Below, piece after piece: positions 63,635 through 64,000 of a stretch of 64,000 bases of DNA (position 1 is its first letter; the number at the start of each line of letters is the position of its first letter). Made by a program: the position numbers and the translations under genes. Source of the DNA: Streptomyces sp. ISL-1 (GTDB lineage Bacteria > Actinomycetota > Actinomycetes > Streptomycetales > Streptomycetaceae); NCBI RefSeq assembly GCF_018614585.1, contig NZ_JAGGOI010000012.1:20797-84796 (forward strand), in the 5' to 3' direction. The notes under the pieces were generated by a model. The model saw only the letters and a list, made by a program, of their open reading frames with translations, made no database searches and had not been told where the DNA came from.

Positions 63635-63649
63635 AAGCGGAAGGCTTCT
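63635..63649. repeat. 15-bp inverted repeat, right copy
   Basis: Inverse of 62011-62025. It lies about 130 nt outside the start of the transposase gene, so it does not look like the IS's own terminus. Confidence 0.75.
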
Positions 63650-63681
63650 CAGTACAGCTCAGCGCAGAGGAAGTGTTGGTG

Positions 63682-63852
63682 ATGGTGCTCTTCCTGCTTC
63701 TCGTCCTGGCGGCCGTCCTACTTGGAATCATCGGGGTCGCAGTGGATGGCCTGGCCTTTCTGCTGATCACCGGCATCATGCTCCTCGTGGCCGATGTTGC
63801 CTTCGGCGCCGTGCGGTGGTCCCGGCGCGCCGGGCGGCGTCCCATCCGCTGA
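63682..63852 (+). CDS. Small hydrophobic membrane protein
   Basis: A 56-aa product from ATG 63682 (GAGGAAG about 10 nt upstream). Two helices (LFLLLVLAAVLLGIIGVAV and LAFLLITGIMLLVADVAFGAV) end in a basic tail. Similar hydrophobic peptides are common beside PRC-barrel or stress genes in Streptomyces. Function unknown. Confidence 0.6.
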   Translation: MVLFLLLVLAAVLLGIIGVAVDGLAFLLITGIMLLVADVAFGAVRWSRRAGRRPIR

Positions 63853-63911
63853 CGCTGCCCGTCGTCACCGGCACCGTGCTGCGCATCGACGGCGGCGGCC
63901 CGCTCGGCTGA
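63849..63911 (+). pseudogene. 3' stump of a short-chain dehydrogenase
   Basis: The frame ends VVTGTVLRIDGGGPLG and a stop at 63909. VTGTVLRIDGG is the typical SDR C-terminus. The rest of the gene is missing: the small membrane gene replaces it, sharing 4 nt. I infer a deletion or insertion beside the mobile element. Confidence 0.6.
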
Positions 63912-63946
63912 CGCACGCCCCGCGTCCGGCGACGGCCGTCGGCCCG

Positions 63947-63980
63947 GGACCGCGATATGGCCCGGGCCATATCGCGGTCC
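63947..63980. terminator. 34-bp perfect palindrome
   Basis: GGACCGCGATATGGCCC and its exact complement meet with no loop base (centre at 63963/63964). A terminator for the SDR stump is likely; a cruciform or protein site is possible. Confidence 0.6.
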
Positions 63981-64000
63981 GGGCCGCGTCGGCCCGGGCC

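Overview
This is a high-GC actinobacterial chromosome segment, almost certainly from a Streptomyces. The evidence is third-position G/C bias, frequent GTG starts, a BldC regulator, an Lsr2-type nucleoid protein, an ECF42 sigma factor and a gene order (helicases, hrpA, bldC, vdh, purM, purF, purL/Q/S, purC, purD, dnaX) that matches the conserved Streptomyces core as I remember it. Ten tRNA genes and the SRP RNA are present.

Layout. 0-6.5 kb: N-terminus of a membrane-linked PP2C-type phosphatase, initiator tRNA, a remnant of a sortase-anchored protein, an ECF42 sigma factor with its DGPF partner, and small conserved proteins. 6.5-13.2 kb: a decayed phage- or ICE-like island ending at tRNA-Lys(TTT). 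It holds an XRE regulator divergent from a small cassette (two Cys-rich miniproteins, a frameshifted CxxC protein, a SAM methyltransferase), a broken lysin peptidoglycan-binding domain, a collagen-like protein split by a stop codon, and several hairpins of one family. 13.3-20 kb: two giant secreted FG-GAP proteins in tandem plus the 3' stump of a third related gene. 20-26 kb: DEAD-box helicase, proline-rich lipoprotein, paired fluoride channels with a metallopeptidase, and a divergent metallophosphoesterase. 26-31 kb: tRNA Glu-Asp-Phe, hrpA, and a second identical tRNA-Asp, with tRNA-Asp-like 3' remnants after both tRNA-Asp loci. 31-44 kb: bldC, vdh, a DUF3073 gene, purM, purF, lipoprotein, purLQS, lsrL. 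44-47.7 kb: ABC exporter plus two-component system bracketed by tRNA-Gly(GCC) genes. 47.7-56.3 kb: purC, a DMFase-like protein, a membrane protein with a 36-nt minisatellite, purD, dnaX, SRP RNA. 56.3-64 kb: tRNA-Ser, a DUF1152 protein, a ferredoxin / ferredoxin reductase / cytochrome P450 / PRC-barrel operon, then a mobile-element scar (frameshifted gene, IS5-type transposase, inverted repeats, SDR stump).

How the genes work together. purM, F, L, Q, S, C and D supply seven de novo purine polypeptides; purS-purQ-purL overlap by 4 nt and form the FGAM synthase unit. The P450 operon encodes its own complete electron-transfer chain. The ABC/histidine kinase/response regulator genes are stop-start coupled and look like a self-regulated export module. 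The island is the least described part: at least three genes there appear disabled by indels or nonsense changes, so either it is decaying or the assembly has G-run errors; reads would settle this. Family names come from motif recognition, not from searches.
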